The notes beneath the pieces were generated by a model. It had not been told where the DNA came from. It saw only the letters and a list, made by a program, of their open reading frames with translations, and made no database searches. From Glycomyces xiaoerkulensis (GTDB taxonomy: Bacteria > Actinomycetota > Actinomycetes > Mycobacteriales > Micromonosporaceae), in NCBI RefSeq assembly GCF_002798405.1, contig NZ_PGGV01000034.1, positions 1 to 64,000 on the forward strand: a DNA stretch of 64,000 nt, in the 5' to 3' direction. Of the stretch, positions 26,534 to 36,471 are shown one piece after another; positions within the stretch are counted from its first letter, which is position 1; each line of letters starts with the position of its first letter. The position numbers and the translations under genes were made by a program.

Positions 26534-27371
26534 CGACCGCGTCGTAGACGGTCCGGCGCGGGACGCCGAAGCGGGCGGCCACCCGCTTCATGGCCGCCTT
26601 GCGGTCCTCCCCGGCCGCCTCCAGGTCGGCCACCGCCCCCGCGAGCGCCTCGGGGGTCGCCTCGGCCGCGTCCGGCCCCGGCCAGCCCTGGACCACCAGG
26701 GTGACCTCCCCGCGCGGCGGGTCGGCCTCGGCGCCGTCGGCGAGCTCGGCGAGGGTCCCGCGGCGGATCTCCTCGTGGGTCTTGGTCAGCTCGCGGCACA
26801 GCGCCGCCGGGCGGTCCGCGCCGAAGGCCTCGGCCATGGCGCGCAGGGTACCGGCGGTCCGGCGCGGGGAGTCGAAGTAGACCATGGTCCGGCGCTCCTC
26901 GGCCAGCGCGGCGAAGGCGCGGCGCCGCTCGCCCGGCTTGCGGGGGGCGAAGCCCTCGAAGCAGAAGCGGTCGCACGGCAGGCCCGAGAGCGCCAGCGCG
27001 GTGGTCACCGCGCTCGCGCCGGGAGCGGCCGTCACCGCGATCCCCGCGTCGATCGCGACGCGCACCAGGCGGTAGCCGGGGTCGGAGACCGACGGCATGC
27101 CGCCGTCGGTGATGACGGCGATCCGCCTTCCTTCGTACAATTGTTCCAGAAGGGTGCCGCTCTTCGGGGCCTCATTGCCTTCGAAGTAGGACGTGATCGC
27201 GGCCCGGGTGGCCACCCCGAGCTCGGTCAGCAGCCGCCGGAGGCGCCGGGTGTCCTCGGCCGCGATGACGTCGGCCCGGGCCAGCTCGGCCGCCACCCGA
27301 GGCGAGGCGTCCTCGGGGTTTCCCAGCGGCGCACCGAGAAGCACCAGAGCGCCCGTCGAAGTGGTTGACAC
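26511..27371 (-). CDS. rsmI: 16S rRNA (cytidine(1402)-2'-O)-methyltransferase RsmI
   Basis: 286 aa. RsmI uses SAM to methylate the ribose of C1402 in 16S rRNA. The tetrapyrrole-methylase fold shows LVLLGAPLGNPEDASPR, VIAAEDTRRLRRLL, YFEGNEAPK, ITDGGMPSVSDPGYRLV and FEGFAPRKPGERR. A C-terminal helix-turn-helix-like RsmI tail (AARFGVPRRTVYDAVV) is present. GTG 27371 was chosen because the conserved start follows it and GATACT lies 6 nt upstream, implying a leaderless mRNA. Confidence 0.94.
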   Translation of the reverse strand: MSTTSTGALVLLGAPLGNPEDASPRVAAELARADVIAAEDTRRLRRLLTELGVATRAAITSYFEGNEAPKSGTLLEQLYEGRRIAVITDGGMPSVSDPGYRLVRVAIDAGIAVTAAPGASAVTTALALSGLPCDRFCFEGFAPRKPGERRRAFAALAEERRTMVYFDSPRRTAGTLRAMAEAFGADRPAALCRELTKTHEEIRRGTLAELADGAEADPPRGEVTLVVQGWPGPDAAEATPEALAGAVADLEAAGEDRKAAMKRVAARFGVPRRTVYDAVVKSRSRQ

Positions 27372-27377
27372 CCGGCC

Positions 27378-27383
27378 AGTATC
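27378..27383 (-). promoter_or_regulatory. -10 hexamer GATACT of rsmI (leaderless)
   Basis: GATACT, 6-nt gap GGCCGG, then the GTG start codon. Confidence 0.5.
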
Positions 27384-27573
27384 CACTATCCTCTTGCGGG
27401 GAAATTCGCGCCGGTCACGATGCGGCGACACGGCGCACATGCAGACTGCGGATCCAGGCTGTCCGGAACCCGACAGTGACCTTACATACGAGCGAACAGT
27501 AACGGATACTCGTAGTGACACCATAGGCGACATAACGCAGCAGCCCGCCGTCATGCACACAGTGGAGGCCGCC

Positions 27574-28224
27574 ATGTCCGTGATCGCAAGAGCGGGAGCG
27601 GTTCTCGCCGCTCTCATCCTCGGTTACTTCGCCATCGGCTTCATAGCCGAGCACTGGGCCTGGTTCGTTGCCGGAACGATCCTGTTGTGCGGCACGGCGG
27701 TCGCAACATGGGTGCTGCTGCGCAGCCGCGGCAGGAGCCGCGACGCGACAGAACGCGCCCTCCACGCCGAACGCGAGGCGCTGATGAAGAGCGTCGACGA
27801 CATGCAGGTCCCGATGTTCGACGCGATGATCGGCCGCCTGCTGGTCGGCCTCGACGCCAAGCGCGTCAAAAAGTTCGGGCACCGCAGCAACACCCTCGGC
27901 TGCAACTTCGTGGTCACCCTCCACGGAGGCCGCCGCATCGTGGTGCGCGCCAAGAAGGACGACCGCACCGTCAAGCGCGAGGGCGCCCGGCACATCCAGT
28001 TGCTCGGCGGCGAGATCCAGCCGCGCTGGTCGTGCGACGCCGGTGTGCTCATCACCAACGCCAACCTCCACGGGATCCGCCACGCGGCCCGCAACCAGGC
28101 CACCGCCGCCCAGCTCGGGGTCTTCGTGATCGACCGCCGGCGGCTCGCCGAGTGGCTCGACACCGGCGAGCCGCCCGCAGCGCTGCTCCCGGCCACCAAG
28201 GAGCTGTCGCCCGCCCGATCGTGA
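27574..28224 (+). CDS. membrane-anchored Mrr-like restriction endonuclease-fold protein
   Basis: 216 aa. Two membrane helices (about 6-25 and 32-52) precede a ~150-residue Mrr/restriction-endonuclease-like domain: LGCNFVVTLHGGRRIVVRAKK, then AGVLITNANLHGIRHAARNQA and LGVFVIDRRRLAEWL. Mrr nucleases have D-xn-(E/Q)xK; here the expected Asp of GxDL reads Asn (GCNF) and QxK reads RAK, so catalysis is doubtful. ATG 27574 is 5 nt after GGAGG. It may be a DNA-binding or scaffold relic of a type IV restriction fold. Confidence 0.75.
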   Translation: MSVIARAGAVLAALILGYFAIGFIAEHWAWFVAGTILLCGTAVATWVLLRSRGRSRDATERALHAEREALMKSVDDMQVPMFDAMIGRLLVGLDAKRVKKFGHRSNTLGCNFVVTLHGGRRIVVRAKKDDRTVKREGARHIQLLGGEIQPRWSCDAGVLITNANLHGIRHAARNQATAAQLGVFVIDRRRLAEWLDTGEPPAALLPATKELSPARS

Positions 28225-28234
28225 TGGCGCGAGT

Positions 28235-28264
28235 CGCGCCCCGGGGCGGCCGCCCCGGGGCGCG
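28235..28264. terminator. convergent terminator palindrome
   Basis: A 30-bp perfect palindrome of C and G blocks centred at 28249/28250, between the Mrr-like gene and htrA. Confidence 0.65.
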
Positions 28265-28265
28265 C

Positions 28266-29480
28266 TCACCGGGATCCGAGCGTGACCTCCACGGTGTGCT
28301 CCTGCTGGTCCCTGATGTAGCCGACGGTGACCTCGGTGCCGCTGGCGATGCTCTGCACCAGCGAGGCGACCTCGGAGGCCCCGGCCACCTCGGTGCCGTC
28401 GACCGAGACGATGACGTCGCCGGCCTCGAGCCCGGCCTCCTCGGCCGGCGAGTCGGGCTCGACCTCGCGGACCATGGCCCCGTTGCCCTGCGTGTCCGCC
28501 AGCGACACGCCCAGGTACCCCCGCTCGACCGAGCCGTTCTCGATCAACTGCTCGGCCGCGTCCGCCACGACGTTGGACGGGATCGCGAATCCCAGGCCGA
28601 TGCTGCCGGACTCGGTGGAGGTGATGGCGGTGTTGATGCCGATGAGCTCGGCGTCGCCGTTGACCAGCGGGCCGCCGGAGTTGCCCATGTTGATCGCCGC
28701 GTCGGTCTGGATCAGCCCGGTCAGGGTCTGGCCCGTCTGCCGCCCGAGTCCGCGGGGCTCCTCTCCCGGCAGGGCCATGGAGCGGTCGCGCGCCGAGACG
28801 ATGCCGGTGGTCACGGTCCCCTCCAGGCCGAGCGGCGAACCGATCGCCACGGCGACGTCCCCGACCTGCACCGCGTCGGAGTCGCCGAAGGCGATCGGGG
28901 TCAGCCCGTCGACGCCGTCGGCCTTGAGGACGGCCAGGTCCTGGGTGGCGTCGGTGGCCACGACCTCGGCCTCGGCCACCTCGCCGTCGGCGAACCGGAC
29001 CTCGGCGCGCTCGGTGCCGGCGACGACGTGGTTGTTGGTGACGACGTATCCGTCCTCGGAGTAGACCACCCCCGAGCCCTCGGCGGACTCGGTGACGATG
29101 GTGACCACCGAGGTCCTGACCTCCTCGACGATCTCGGTGTAGGTCATGCCGGATCCGGCGTCCATCGACACCGACTGCACGTTGGTGCTCCCGGCGCTCT
29201 CGCGGTCGGACAGGGCCCATCCGACCGCACCTCCGGCGCCGCCGGCGATCAGGGCCAGCGCCAGCGCGCCGGCGACGAGGCGGCCCCGGCCGCGCTGCGG
29301 GGCCGCGGGCGGACCGTACGGCGGCGGCCCGGCCGGCCCCCAGTGCGGTCCGGGAGGCGGGGCGGGTGGAGGCCCGGGGTGTGCGGTGGTCGGGGGCTCG
29401 GCGGCCCCTTCGGTGTTCTCTGGTTCCCGGTTCCGCTCGGGGTCCGGGACACTGTCGGCGTTGCTCATGAATTGCAGCAT
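28266..29480 (-). CDS. HtrA/DegP-family serine protease with PDZ domain (PepD-like)
   Basis: 404 aa. A proline-rich cytoplasmic tail (residues ~30-65), one membrane helix (about 70-92), a trypsin-like protease with His in VVTNNHVV, Asp in TQDLAVL and Ser in MGNSGGPL, and a C-terminal PDZ domain (RGYLGVSL ... SPAEEAGLEAGDVIVSVDG). Extracytoplasmic quality-control protease. It follows a response regulator and sensor kinase on the same strand, the order of mycobacterial mprA-mprB-pepD. ATG 29480 is shown; ATG 29468 is possible. Confidence 0.9.
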   Translation of the reverse strand: MLQFMSNADSVPDPERNREPENTEGAAEPPTTAHPGPPPAPPPGPHWGPAGPPPYGPPAAPQRGRGRLVAGALALALIAGGAGGAVGWALSDRESAGSTNVQSVSMDAGSGMTYTEIVEEVRTSVVTIVTESAEGSGVVYSEDGYVVTNNHVVAGTERAEVRFADGEVAEAEVVATDATQDLAVLKADGVDGLTPIAFGDSDAVQVGDVAVAIGSPLGLEGTVTTGIVSARDRSMALPGEEPRGLGRQTGQTLTGLIQTDAAINMGNSGGPLVNGDAELIGINTAITSTESGSIGLGFAIPSNVVADAAEQLIENGSVERGYLGVSLADTQGNGAMVREVEPDSPAEEAGLEAGDVIVSVDGTEVAGASEVASLVQSIASGTEVTVGYIRDQQEHTVEVTLGSR

Positions 29481-29525
29481 GCGTCCCGAGGCTTTCGGTC
29501 CGCTGCAAAAACGCCTTAAACGGCT

Positions 29526-31043
29526 TTAATCTTCCTGCGATTCGGCGTCCAGCCTCACCGTGAACTCGGTGCCGCCGCCGGGCTCGGACCGGACCGAGAC
29601 CGATCCGCCGTGGGAGCGCACTATGGCCGCGACGATGGCCAGGCCGAGGCCGGAACCGGGGTGGGTGACCCCGTCGGAGCGGAAGAAGCGCTCGAAGACC
29701 CGGTCGGCCACCTCGGACTCCATGCCGGGGCCGTCGTCGGCCACCCGCAGCACCACCTCGTCGTCCTCGGCGGCGACCGCGACGGTGACGGTCGTGCCCG
29801 GCGGCGTGTGGCGGACGGCGTTCGACAGGAGGTTGTCGATCACCTGCCGCATCCGGGCGCGGTCGGCCACGACCACGGTCGGCGCTCCGGGCACCGACTC
29901 GAACTCGAAGCGGTAGTCCTCGGCGACCACGGAATGGGAGGAGACGGCCTCGTGGCCGAGCAGCGCCAGGTCGACCGGCTCGGTCTCCACCGGCCGCTCC
30001 TGGTCGAGCCGGGCCAGGTGCAGCAGGTCCCCGACCAGCAGGCCCATGCGCTTGGCGGCCTCCTCGATCTGCCCGATGTAGTGCTGGCGCTCGTTCTCGG
30101 GCATGCCGGGATTGGCCCGCACCAGCTCGGAGTAGCCGCGGACGTTGGTCAGCGGCGTGCGCAGCTCGTGGGAGGCGTCGGCGATGAATTCGCGCATCCG
30201 CCGCTCGGAGTCGTGGGCCCGTCCCTCGGAGTATTCGCGTGCCCTGATGGAGCTCTCGATCTTGCCGAGCATCGAGTTGATGGCCATCGACACCCGGCCG
30301 ACCTCGGTCTCGGGGTCCCGGGGCGGCACGCGCTGGGAGTAGTTGCCGGCGGCGATCATCGCGGCGGTGTTCTCGATCTGCCGCAGCGGGGCCAGGCTGG
30401 CGCGGACCAGGCCGAAGCCGAGCGCGGCCAGGCCCGCCAGGACGCCCACGCCGATGAGCACGTCGACCCACACCAGGCCGGCGACGGTGCGGTCGAAGTG
30501 CTTGAGGTTGTAGGAGAGGGCGTAGTAGTCGGAGAACGAGGGCGCGGAGTCGATCTGCTGTGCCGGGTCGAGGCCCTCCTGGTTCTCCTGGATCGTCTGC
30601 CGCAGGTGCTCGCCGGAGACGGCGTACACGCGCCAGCGGACCGAGCCGTCCGCGGCGAGCGCGGTGAACGCGTCCTCCGGGTGCGCCTCGATGTCGGCCA
30701 GGGTGAAGTTCGGGGCGTCGGTCTGGCTCTGCGGCAGGTCGTGGCGGCGGTCCGGGTAGTTGAGCATCGAGAAGATGTACTGATTGGGCCGGATGCCGAG
30801 CTGCGAGGAGCCCTCGGAGTCGCTCAGCGCCGCGACCTCGTCCAGGCCGAGGGTCTCGAACTTGTCCTTGAGCTCCTGGTCGATGGTGCCGAGGAACGTG
30901 GAGTGGAGGGCCAGGATCGTCGAGACGCTGATGATCAGCAGCGAGCCGGCGACCAGGGCCAGGACCGCGGCGGTGAGCCGGACCCGCAGCGGCACCCGCT
31001 CCCACCGGTTGCCGAGGGCGTCGGCGAAATCGCGCACGTTCAA
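29526..31043 (-). CDS. sensor histidine kinase (MprB/BaeS-like)
   Basis: 505 aa. Two membrane helices (about 22-45 and 175-198) flank a ~130-residue extracytoplasmic sensor. Then a HAMP domain (ASLAPLRQIENTAAMIAAGNYSQRV), HisKA with the phospho-acceptor in FIADASHELRTPLTNVRGYSE, and HATPase_c with N box DNLLSNAVRHT, G1 ADDGPGM and G2 GSGLGLAIV. It phosphorylates the upstream regulator. The TTG start overlaps the regulator stop (TTGA); GTG 31037 is an alternative. Confidence 0.92.
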   Translation of the reverse strand: MNVRDFADALGNRWERVPLRVRLTAAVLALVAGSLLIISVSTILALHSTFLGTIDQELKDKFETLGLDEVAALSDSEGSSQLGIRPNQYIFSMLNYPDRRHDLPQSQTDAPNFTLADIEAHPEDAFTALAADGSVRWRVYAVSGEHLRQTIQENQEGLDPAQQIDSAPSFSDYYALSYNLKHFDRTVAGLVWVDVLIGVGVLAGLAALGFGLVRASLAPLRQIENTAAMIAAGNYSQRVPPRDPETEVGRVSMAINSMLGKIESSIRAREYSEGRAHDSERRMREFIADASHELRTPLTNVRGYSELVRANPGMPENERQHYIGQIEEAAKRMGLLVGDLLHLARLDQERPVETEPVDLALLGHEAVSSHSVVAEDYRFEFESVPGAPTVVVADRARMRQVIDNLLSNAVRHTPPGTTVTVAVAAEDDEVVLRVADDGPGMESEVADRVFERFFRSDGVTHPGSGLGLAIVAAIVRSHGGSVSVRSEPGGGTEFTVRLDAESQED

Positions 31044-31759
31044 CGACTCTGCTCCCGCAGGACGTACCCGATGCCGCGCAGGGTCTGGATGAGTTTGGGC
31101 TCGCCGGTGTCGATCTTGCGGCGCAGGTAGGAGACGTAGGATTCCACGATGCCGTCGTCGCCGCGGAAGTCGTAGCGCCACACGTGGTCGAGGATCTGGG
31201 CCTTCGACAGCACCCGGCCGGCGTTGATCATGAAGTAGCGCAGCAGCTTGAACTCGGTCGGTGAGAGCTGCACGGCCTCGCCGGAGCGCCAGACCTCGTG
31301 GGTCTCCTCGTCGAGTTCGAGGTCGGCGTACTTGAGGCGCGCGGGCCGGGGCAGCTCGCCGACGCTGCGGCGGAGCACCGCGCGGATGCGGGCGACGACC
31401 TCTTCGAGCGCGAAGGGCTTGGTGATGTAGTCGTCGCCGCCCACCGACAGGCCGGTGACGGTGTCGGCGGTGTCGTCCCGAGCGGTCAGGAACAGCACCG
31501 GGGTGCGGTCCGAGCCCGAGCGCATGCGGCGGACCACTTCGAAGCCGTCGATGTCGGGAAGGTTGATGTCGAGCACCACCAGGTCGGGCCGGTGCCGGGC
31601 GATCGAGCGCAGCGCCTCGTCGCCGGTGGCGACGGCGTGGACGGCGAACCCGGCGTAGCGCAGCGAGGTGGCGAGCAGCTCGCAGATGTTCTCCTCGTCC
31701 TCTACGACCAGGAGGGTGGCCTCGGTCTCGGTGTTCGTCGACTGGGGCATGGACCTCAT
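31040..31759 (-). CDS. OmpR-family response regulator (MprA-like)
   Basis: 239 aa. Receiver domain with the acidic pocket in LLVVEDEEN, phospho-acceptor Asp in DLVVLDINLPDIDG, Thr in LFLTARD and Lys in YITKPF. A C-terminal winged helix follows (SPTEFKLLRYFM ... VLSKAQILDHVWRYDF ... YVSYLRRKID ... RGIGYVL). It heads the operon with the kinase and HtrA protease. Envelope-stress control is inferred from that order. Start ATG 31759; ATG 31750 is also plausible. Confidence 0.92.
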   Translation of the reverse strand: MRSMPQSTNTETEATLLVVEDEENICELLATSLRYAGFAVHAVATGDEALRSIARHRPDLVVLDINLPDIDGFEVVRRMRSGSDRTPVLFLTARDDTADTVTGLSVGGDDYITKPFALEEVVARIRAVLRRSVGELPRPARLKYADLELDEETHEVWRSGEAVQLSPTEFKLLRYFMINAGRVLSKAQILDHVWRYDFRGDDGIVESYVSYLRRKIDTGEPKLIQTLRGIGYVLREQSR

Positions 31760-31939
31760 TCTTCACATGCTCGAACGGCGCGGGACAGGGTGGTTCTGAG
31801 CATACGTCGGGGGAGGTGGGGCGTCGAGCCGCCGCTGGGACGCGGGCGGTTGTCATCCCGGTCACCGGTGCGCCGGAGGCAGACGGTCGTGTCAGCGGAC
31901 TGTCTTCGGTCGACGGTGTCGGATAGACTTTGTGTCGCA

Positions 31940-31962
31940 CCCGAGCACCTGCGGTGCTCGGG
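31940..31962 (+). other. 5' UTR hairpin upstream of the STAS gene
   Basis: Perfect 10-bp stem CCCGAGCACC / GGTGCTCGGG with loop TGC, just downstream of a -10-like TAGACT (31924-31929) and 34 nt before the STAS gene ATG. It may be a stabiliser or a translational control element. Confidence 0.4.
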
Positions 31963-31995
31963 CCGTGACGCCCTACCAGTTTGTTAGGTGAGTTC

Positions 31996-32385
31996 ATGAC
32001 GCTGTCAATCGAGACCGGCACGACCGAGAACGGGGTGGTGACCGTCGAGTTGGCCGGCGAGGTCGACTACGCGACCGCTCCCCAGATCCGAGAGACGATC
32101 ACCGGCGCCCTGGAGGCGGGCGGCGTCACGTCCATCCGAGTCGACGTCGCCAAAGTGACGGTGCTGGACTCGACCGGGATCGGCACGATCGTGGTGGCCT
32201 ACCGGATCGCCCGCGAGATGGGCGTGGACTTGGCGGTGGTGAACCCCAATCGCTTCATCACCAGACTCTTCACCGTCGTCGGCGCCGAGGAGCTGCTCGA
32301 GGAGCCCACCGAGACCTTCTCGACGCAGGAGAGAAGGCACGAGCTCAGCGCGGCCAAGGAGCGGAGCGCCTCACAGACGGCGTGA
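31996..32385 (+). CDS. STAS-domain anti-sigma factor antagonist
   Basis: 129 aa of the SpoIIAA/RsbV type. The STAS fold begins GVVTVELAGEVDYATAPQIRE, with the phosphorylatable Ser in VTVLDSTGIGTIVVAY. A C-terminal low-complexity tail (QERRHELSAAKERSAS) is unusual for the family. Antagonists of this type bind an RsbW-like kinase; one is encoded at 42 kb, though pairing is a guess. AGGTGAG lies 3-9 nt before ATG 31996. Confidence 0.88.
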   Translation: MTLSIETGTTENGVVTVELAGEVDYATAPQIRETITGALEAGGVTSIRVDVAKVTVLDSTGIGTIVVAYRIAREMGVDLAVVNPNRFITRLFTVVGAEELLEEPTETFSTQERRHELSAAKERSASQTA

Positions 32386-32528
32386 CGAAACGTGAGGTGA
32401 AGCCCGGGGTGACCGGTTCCGCAAGGGCGCTGCCGACCCTACATTTCTCCCGCCTCGCGGTTACCCTTGTTCGGGGGACTGCCTGTCCCCCGTCCACGCA
32501 GCGTCTGCAAAGAAGAGGCGATTGAGCT

Positions 32529-35500
32529 GTGTCGAGTTCGACTCCGGGCAACCTGTCGACCGATTTCGGGGCCAACGAGTGGTTGGTCAACGAGATGTAC
32601 GAGCGCTACCGCGCCGATCCCCAGAGCGTCAGCCCCGGCTGGCGGGAGTTCTTCGGTGAGGACGCGTTGAGCGCCGAGGACACCGACGAGGGCGGGCCCG
32701 AGCCCCAGGCCGACGCGTCCCAGCAGGCCGAGATCGATATCGAGGCCGAGACCGTGGGGGGCGGCGAACCCTCCCCCCAGAGCCAGAAGCCGAAGGTGGT
32801 CCCCAAGACCGCCGGCCCCGAGCCCGCGGCCCCCGGGGAGGCGGCCCCCACCGCGAAGGAGCCCACCGCCAAGCACGGCTCGGCCGTGACCAAACCGCTG
32901 AAGGGCGTCGCGGCCAAGGTCGCGCAGAACATGGACGCCTCGCTGGAGGTCCCGACCGCGACGTCGGTCCGGGCCGTGCCCGCAAAGCTCCTGTTCGACA
33001 ACCGCGTCGTGATCAACAACCACCTCAAGCGCAGTCAGGGCGGCAAGGTCTCCTTCACGCACCTGATCGGTTACGCGCTGGTGCAGGCGATGAAGGCCCA
33101 TCCGGGCATGAACGCCTCGTACAAGCGGGTCGACGGCAAACCGACGCTGGTCACCCCCGAGCACATCAACCTCGGCCTGGCGATCGACCTGCCCGGGCCC
33201 GACGGCTCCCGGACCCTGGCGGTGCCGTCCATCAAGGGCTGCGAGTCGATGGACTTCCGCGAGTTCTGGCAGGCCTACGAGGACCTGGTCCGCAAGGCCC
33301 GCAACAACAAGCTCACGATGGAGGACCACGCGGGGGCGACCCTGACGCTGACCAATCCGGGCGGAATCGGCACCGTCCACTCGGTGCCGCGCCTGATGAA
33401 GGGCCAGGGGCTCATCGTCGCCGTCGGCGCCATGGAGGTGCCCGCCGAGTTCGCCGGGGCCAGCGACGAGACCCTCGCCGACCTGGGCGTCTCCAAGATC
33501 ATGACGGTGACCTCGACCTACGACCACCGCGTCATCCAGGGCGCCGAGTCGGGCGAGTTCCTCAAGACGCTGCACCGGTACCTGCTCGGCGACGACTTCT
33601 GGGACCGGATCTTCCGCAGCCTGCTGATCCCGTACGAGCCGGTGCGGTGGGTGCGCGACGTGGCCAAGACCCACGAGGGCCAGATCGACAAGAACGCCCG
33701 CGTCATCGAGCTGATCCACGCCTACCGGGTCCGCGGCCACCTCATGGCCGACACCAACCCGCTGCACTACGAGATCCGGCACCACCCCGACCTGGACATC
33801 CTTTCGCACGGGCTGACCCTGTGGGACCTGGACCGGACCTTCCCGGTCGGCGGCTTCGCCGGCCAGCAGCGGATGAAGCTGCGCGACATCCTGGGCGTGC
33901 TGCGCGACTCCTACTGCCGCCGCGTCGGCGTGGAGTACATGCACATCCAGGACCCCGAGGAGCGGGAGTGGCTCCAGCGGCGCATCGAGGTGCCGTTCGA
34001 GAAGCCGAAGGTGGAGGCCCAGAAGCACATCCTCGGCCGCCTCAACGCCGCCGAGGCGTTCGAGACGTTCCTGCAGACCAAGTTCGTCGGCCAGAAGCGC
34101 TTCAGCCTCGAAGGCGGCGAGTCGCTCATCCCGCTGCTGGACCAGGTGCTGAACCAGGCGGCCGACGAGGAGCTCGACGAGGTCGTCATCGGCATGCCGC
34201 ACCGGGGCCGCCTGAACGTGCTGGCGAACATCGTCGGCAAGAAGCTGTCGCGAATCTTCACCGAGTTCGAGGGCCACATCGACCCCAAGAGCATCGGCGG
34301 ATCCGGCGACGTCAAGTACCACCTGGGCATGACCGGCGAGTTCACCGCCCCCGACGGCAAGGCCCGGACCACCGTGTCGGTCACCGCGAACCCGTCGCAC
34401 CTGGAGGCGGTCAACCCGGTGCTCGAGGGCATCGTCCGGGCCAAGCAGGACCGGATCAACCTCGGCGAGGACGGCTTCACCGTCCTGCCGGTGGCCATCC
34501 ACGGCGACGCCGCGTTCGCCGGCCAGGGCGTCGTGGCCGAGACGCTGAACCTGTCGCAGTTGCGCGGCTACCGCACCGGCGGGACCGTGCACGCCGTGGT
34601 CAACAACCAGGTCGGCTTCACGACCGCGCCGGCCTACTCGCGCTCGAGCCTGTACTGCACCGACGTGGCCCGCATGATCCAGGCGCCGATCTTCCACGTC
34701 AACGGCGACGACCCCGAGGCGGTCTGCGAGGTCGCCAAGCTGGCCTTCGCCTACCGGCAGCAGTTCCGCAAGGACGTCGTCATCGACATGGTCTGCTACC
34801 GGCGCCGCGGCCACAACGAGGGCGACGACCCGAAGATGACCAACCCGCAGATGTACCAGGTCATCGACGCCAAGCAGTCGGTCCGCAAGCTGTACACGCG
34901 GGCCCTGATCGGCCGCGGCGACATCACCATGGAGGACGCCGAGGAGGCCCTGAACGACTACCAGGCGCAGCTCGAGCGGGTCTTCCGCGAGACCAAGGAG
35001 GCCCTGGCGGGCCGGACCGGACCGGTGCCGTGGCGGCACCAGCCCGAACCGGTGGCCGACATCGACACCGCCGTCGACGCCGAGACGGTCGCCATGATCG
35101 GCAAGGCCCACACCACGCTGCCGGAGGGCTTCAGGCCGCACAAGGCCGTCCGCAAGGTCCTCGAGAAGCGCAGCGAGATGTCGACCTCCGGCAGCATCGA
35201 CTGGTCCTTCGCCGAGACGCTCGCGTTCGGGTCGCTGCTGATGCAGGGCAAGGCCGTGCGCCTGGCCGGCCAGGACTCGCGGCGCGGCACCTTCGTGCAG
35301 CGCCACGCGGTGGTCATCGACCAGGAGACCGGCGCGGAGTACACCCCGCTGGCGCACCTGGGCGAGAACACCGGGAAGTACTTCGTCTACGACTCGCTGC
35401 TCAGCGAGTTCGCCGCGATGGGCTTCGAGTACGGCTACTCGGTCGAGAACCCGGAGATGCTGGTGGCCTGGGAGGCGCAGTTCGGCGACTTCGTCAACGG

Positions 35501-36236
35501 CGGCCAGACCATCACCGACGAGTTCATCACCTCGGGCGAGGCCAAGTGGGGCCAGCACTCGGGCGTCACGCTGCTCCTGCCGCACGGGCACGAGGGCGCC
35601 GGCCCCGACCACACCTCGGGCCGCATCGAGCGGTTCCTGCAGCAGTGCGCCGACGACAACATGCGCATCGCCGGCTGCTCCAGCCCGGCCAACTACTTCC
35701 ACCTGCTGCGCCGCCAGGGGCTGGACCCGGTGAAGAAGCCGCTGGTCGTGTTCACACCGAAGTCGCTGCTGCGCCACAAGTCCGCGGTCAGCCAGGTCGA
35801 GGAGTTCACGAGCGGACGGTTCAGACCGGTCCTGGCCGACCCCGCCGTCGACGCCGGCGAGATCCGGCCCGAGGAGGTCAGGAAGGTGCTGCTGTGCTCG
35901 GGCAAGGTCTACTACGACCTGGCCGCCGCGCGCAGCCGGCGCGGGGTCTCCGACACCGCGATCCTGCGCGTCGAGCAGCTCTACCCGATCCCGTCCGAGG
36001 ATCTCCAGCACGAGCTCGCGGCGTTCGGCAACGCCGACGACGTGGCCTGGGTGCAGGAGGAGCCGGCCAATCAGGGCGCCTGGTCGCATATCGCGCTCAA
36101 CCTGCTGGAGAAACTCGACGGGGTCCATCTGCGGCGCATCTCCCGGCCCGCGGCCGCCGCGCCGGCGACCGGGTCGCCGAAGGTCCACGACGTGGAGCAG
36201 GAGGCGCTGATCGACGTCGCCGTCCCGGAGCCGTGA
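32529..36236 (+). CDS. kgd: multifunctional 2-oxoglutarate dehydrogenase/decarboxylase (Kgd, E1-E2 fusion)
   Basis: 1235 aa. N-terminal segment [22 protein letters not shown], a Pro/Ala/Glu linker (about 50-125), an E2 acyltransferase-like domain without a lipoyl domain (about 125-350, ending [17 protein letters not shown]), then the thiamine-diphosphate E1 (about 370-1230; [41 protein letters not shown]). This is the actinobacterial Kgd/OdhA layout, used in the TCA cycle. Start is GTG 32529. The GarA-type regulator is not in this window. Confidence 0.96.
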   Translation: MSSSTPGNLSTDFGANEWLVNEMYERYRADPQSVSPGWREFFGEDALSAEDTDEGGPEPQADASQQAEIDIEAETVGGGEPSPQSQKPKVVPKTAGPEPAAPGEAAPTAKEPTAKHGSAVTKPLKGVAAKVAQNMDASLEVPTATSVRAVPAKLLFDNRVVINNHLKRSQGGKVSFTHLIGYALVQAMKAHPGMNASYKRVDGKPTLVTPEHINLGLAIDLPGPDGSRTLAVPSIKGCESMDFREFWQAYEDLVRKARNNKLTMEDHAGATLTLTNPGGIGTVHSVPRLMKGQGLIVAVGAMEVPAEFAGASDETLADLGVSKIMTVTSTYDHRVIQGAESGEFLKTLHRYLLGDDFWDRIFRSLLIPYEPVRWVRDVAKTHEGQIDKNARVIELIHAYRVRGHLMADTNPLHYEIRHHPDLDILSHGLTLWDLDRTFPVGGFAGQQRMKLRDILGVLRDSYCRRVGVEYMHIQDPEEREWLQRRIEVPFEKPKVEAQKHILGRLNAAEAFETFLQTKFVGQKRFSLEGGESLIPLLDQVLNQAADEELDEVVIGMPHRGRLNVLANIVGKKLSRIFTEFEGHIDPKSIGGSGDVKYHLGMTGEFTAPDGKARTTVSVTANPSHLEAVNPVLEGIVRAKQDRINLGEDGFTVLPVAIHGDAAFAGQGVVAETLNLSQLRGYRTGGTVHAVVNNQVGFTTAPAYSRSSLYCTDVARMIQAPIFHVNGDDPEAVCEVAKLAFAYRQQFRKDVVIDMVCYRRRGHNEGDDPKMTNPQMYQVIDAKQSVRKLYTRALIGRGDITMEDAEEALNDYQAQLERVFRETKEALAGRTGPVPWRHQPEPVADIDTAVDAETVAMIGKAHTTLPEGFRPHKAVRKVLEKRSEMSTSGSIDWSFAETLAFGSLLMQGKAVRLAGQDSRRGTFVQRHAVVIDQETGAEYTPLAHLGENTGKYFVYDSLLSEFAAMGFEYGYSVENPEMLVAWEAQFGDFVNGGQTITDEFITSGEAKWGQHSGVTLLLPHGHEGAGPDHTSGRIERFLQQCADDNMRIAGCSSPANYFHLLRRQGLDPVKKPLVVFTPKSLLRHKSAVSQVEEFTSGRFRPVLADPAVDAGEIRPEEVRKVLLCSGKVYYDLAAARSRRGVSDTAILRVEQLYPIPSEDLQHELAAFGNADDVAWVQEEPANQGAWSHIALNLLEKLDGVHLRRISRPAAAAPATGSPKVHDVEQEALIDVAVPEP

Positions 36237-36280
36237 GCGGCCGATCGGGTTGCGCGCCTGTCGAATCCATAGCAATCTGA

Positions 36281-36309
36281 AGAGGGGGAGGCCGAGGGCC
36301 TCCCCCTCT
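36281..36309 (+). terminator. intrinsic terminator after kgd
   Basis: Perfect 13-bp stem AGAGGGGGAGGCC / GGCCTCCCCCTCT with a GAG loop, followed by TTTC. Confidence 0.85.
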
Positions 36310-36379
36310 TTCGCGCCCGGTGGCTGATGAGATCGATAACAATTGGGCCACCATTCGGCGCTCGGCACGCCCTTCACTC

Positions 36380-36408
36380 TTGACGGCGCTGCGCTTTATC
36401 GATAAAAC
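36380..36408 (+). promoter_or_regulatory. promoter of the sugar ABC operon with overlapping palindrome
   Basis: TTGACG (36380-36385), 17-nt spacer, TAAAAC (36403-36408). The palindrome TTTATCGATAAA (36395-36406) overlaps the -10, and a related ATCGATAAC lies at 36332-36340. This layout suits a LacI-type repressor of a carbohydrate operon; no regulator gene is adjacent. Confidence 0.5.
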
Positions 36409-36471
36409 TGTTGTCACGGTCACGTGCCTGCTGACCGACCCCAGCAACAGTCACATAGGAGTGATGCACAC

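Noticed and set aside
32439-36377. 1312-codon minus-strand open frame opposite kgd
   Set aside because: No domain signal, repetitive R/V/L/D composition, and full overlap with the unmistakable Kgd frame.
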